In this document: positions 6,324 to 6,880 of the stretch, one piece after another
Layout of the letters: the number at the start of each line of letters is the position of its first letter
Numbering within the stretch: position 1 is the stretch's first letter
Origin: Candidatus Bipolaricaulota bacterium
GTDB lineage: Bacteria; Bipolaricaulota; Bipolaricaulia; Bipolaricaulales; Bipolaricaulaceae
Assembly (NCBI GenBank): GCA_015661965.1
Contig: DQVA01000106.1
Location: 1 to 6,880 of the forward strand
Length of the DNA: 6,880 nt
Reading direction: 5' to 3'
Translations under genes and position numbers: made by a program
Notes under the pieces: generated by a model
What the model was told of the DNA's origin: nothing
Database searches by the model: none
What the model saw: only the letters and a program-made list of their open reading frames with translations

Positions 6324-6833
6324 CTAGAAGGCGGGTACGGCGGTAAACACCACCTGCAGCTTGCCCTCCCCGGGGGGCACCGTGAAGTCCACCATCAGTT
6401 TGTACTCCACCAAAGTGGTCTCCCCCGAGGTGAGTCCATCCTCGTCCTTTAGAACGGTGATCTGCCCCTTGGGCACGGTCCAGTCATCGATGGCCTGACC
6501 ACTCCCCGGAGCCTTAGAGCGGACAAAGAACTTCTCGTTCTCGATGAGGTCGTAATCCCCGATAAGGAAATCACCGAACTGGGCGATGATGGAGTAGCGG
6601 GGGGCATTGGTACGAACCAGAAGCTCGGTCTCGGCTGTGTCCTCAGGGTTCATAAGGGGGTCGACTTCAAATCTTATCTCCTGCCCGCTCATGATCTCAA
6701 GTACGATCTGCCCCCCCACACGAGCCCGGACCGAAACCCCGGAGTCTCCCCTCTTGGCCAGCGTTAGGGAGACCACGCTGGCCACCAATACCAAGACCAA
6801 CAGCATCGCAACCATAGCCCTGCCATTTCGCAA
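6324..6833 (-). CDS. Small exported beta-rich protein, possible surface subunit
   Basis: A 169-aa exported protein of no family I can name with certainty. TTG at 6833 is chosen as start because an ideal Shine-Dalgarno site lies 8 bases ahead of it; the ATG at 6857 has that site inside its reading frame. Residues 1-26 are a signal peptide (RNGR, then a long Ala/Val/Leu core, likely cleavage after LTLA). The mature part has alternating hydrophobic strands (VGGQIVLEI, IRFEVDPL, TELLVRTNAPRYSIIAQ) and ends in YKLMVDFTVPPGEGKLQVVFTAVPAF-type paired strands (144-169). It has no cysteines. The ending recalls WxL-domain, spore-coat-U-like and other surface subunits, but there is no WxL motif. Its TAG stop (6326-6324) overlaps the ribosome binding site of the next gene, implying one operon and coupled translation. 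A promoter must lie at or beyond the right edge. Confidence 0.82.
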   Translation of the reverse strand: MRNGRAMVAMLLVLVLVASVVSLTLAKRGDSGVSVRARVGGQIVLEIMSGQEIRFEVDPLMNPEDTAETELLVRTNAPRYSIIAQFGDFLIGDYDLIENEKFFVRSKAPGSGQAIDDWTVPKGQITVLKDEDGLTSGETTLVEYKLMVDFTVPPGEGKLQVVFTAVPAF

Positions 6834-6837
6834 TGGT

Positions 6838-6849
6838 ACCACCTCCTTT
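6838..6849 (-). promoter_or_regulatory. Extended Shine-Dalgarno site that sets a TTG start
   Basis: On the minus strand, AAAGGAGGTGGT (6849-6838) precedes TTG (6833-6831) with 8 bases after GGAGG. These 12 bases and the spacing are identical to those before cysS. The upstream in-frame ATG (6857) has no such site before it. Confidence 0.78.
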
Positions 6850-6880
6850 GATTTCATCTTGCATAGGTCATTTTGCCACA

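Noticed and set aside
6834..6857. ATG at 6857 as start of the small exported protein
   Set aside because: It has no ribosome binding site before it, and a perfect one lies inside its first codons, correctly spaced for TTG 6833. The shorter form also has a normal signal peptide.
6834..6880. CAAAAT or TATGCA on the minus strand as a -10 element for the exported pair
   Set aside because: The matching -35 region would fall outside or at the very edge of the window, so neither can be supported.

Overview
The window is a GC-rich bacterial stretch holding five protein genes: three on the plus strand (one cut off by the left edge) and a two-gene minus-strand unit at the right edge. Every complete gene has a strong Shine-Dalgarno sequence, and two genes most likely start at TTG. 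There are no RNA genes, mobile elements or CRISPR arrays. The membrane pyrophosphatase carries residues of the K+-dependent, Na+-pumping type, as in Thermotoga. Together with the GC-rich codon use and the secreted beta-sandwich proteins, this loosely suggests an anaerobic or thermophilic bacterium of a little-studied phylum, for example Bipolaricaulota (Acetothermia). That placement is a guess; nothing in the window fixes the taxonomy.

Layout. Positions 1-1826 hold the 3' part of hppA, closed by a textbook intrinsic terminator (1849-1876). A near-consensus sigma70-type promoter (1886-1914) then drives a single gene (2017-3783) for a secreted, cysteine- and aspartate-rich protein. It has two DUF11-like domains, three MopE-type metal-binding repeats and two CTDC-like cysteine repeats. 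A 273-base gap with inverted repeats, including a possible terminator, precedes cysS (4057-5448), cysteinyl-tRNA synthetase. The cysS stop codon sits in the loop of a hairpin that probably terminates transcription from both sides. From the right edge, a minus-strand pair runs toward cysS: a small exported beta-rich protein (6833-6324) and, 14 bases on, an exported two-domain Ig-like protein (6309-5482) resembling pilus chaperones or WxL-interacting proteins.

How the genes fit together. hppA and cysS are housekeeping genes for ion-gradient energetics and translation. The other three genes all encode exported proteins and suggest a cell-surface function. The minus-strand pair looks like one unit, possibly a surface subunit with a chaperone-like or scaffold-like partner. 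The MopE-like protein is separately transcribed and may be a calcium-stabilised or metal-binding surface protein. No shared pathway between these three can be shown from the sequence.
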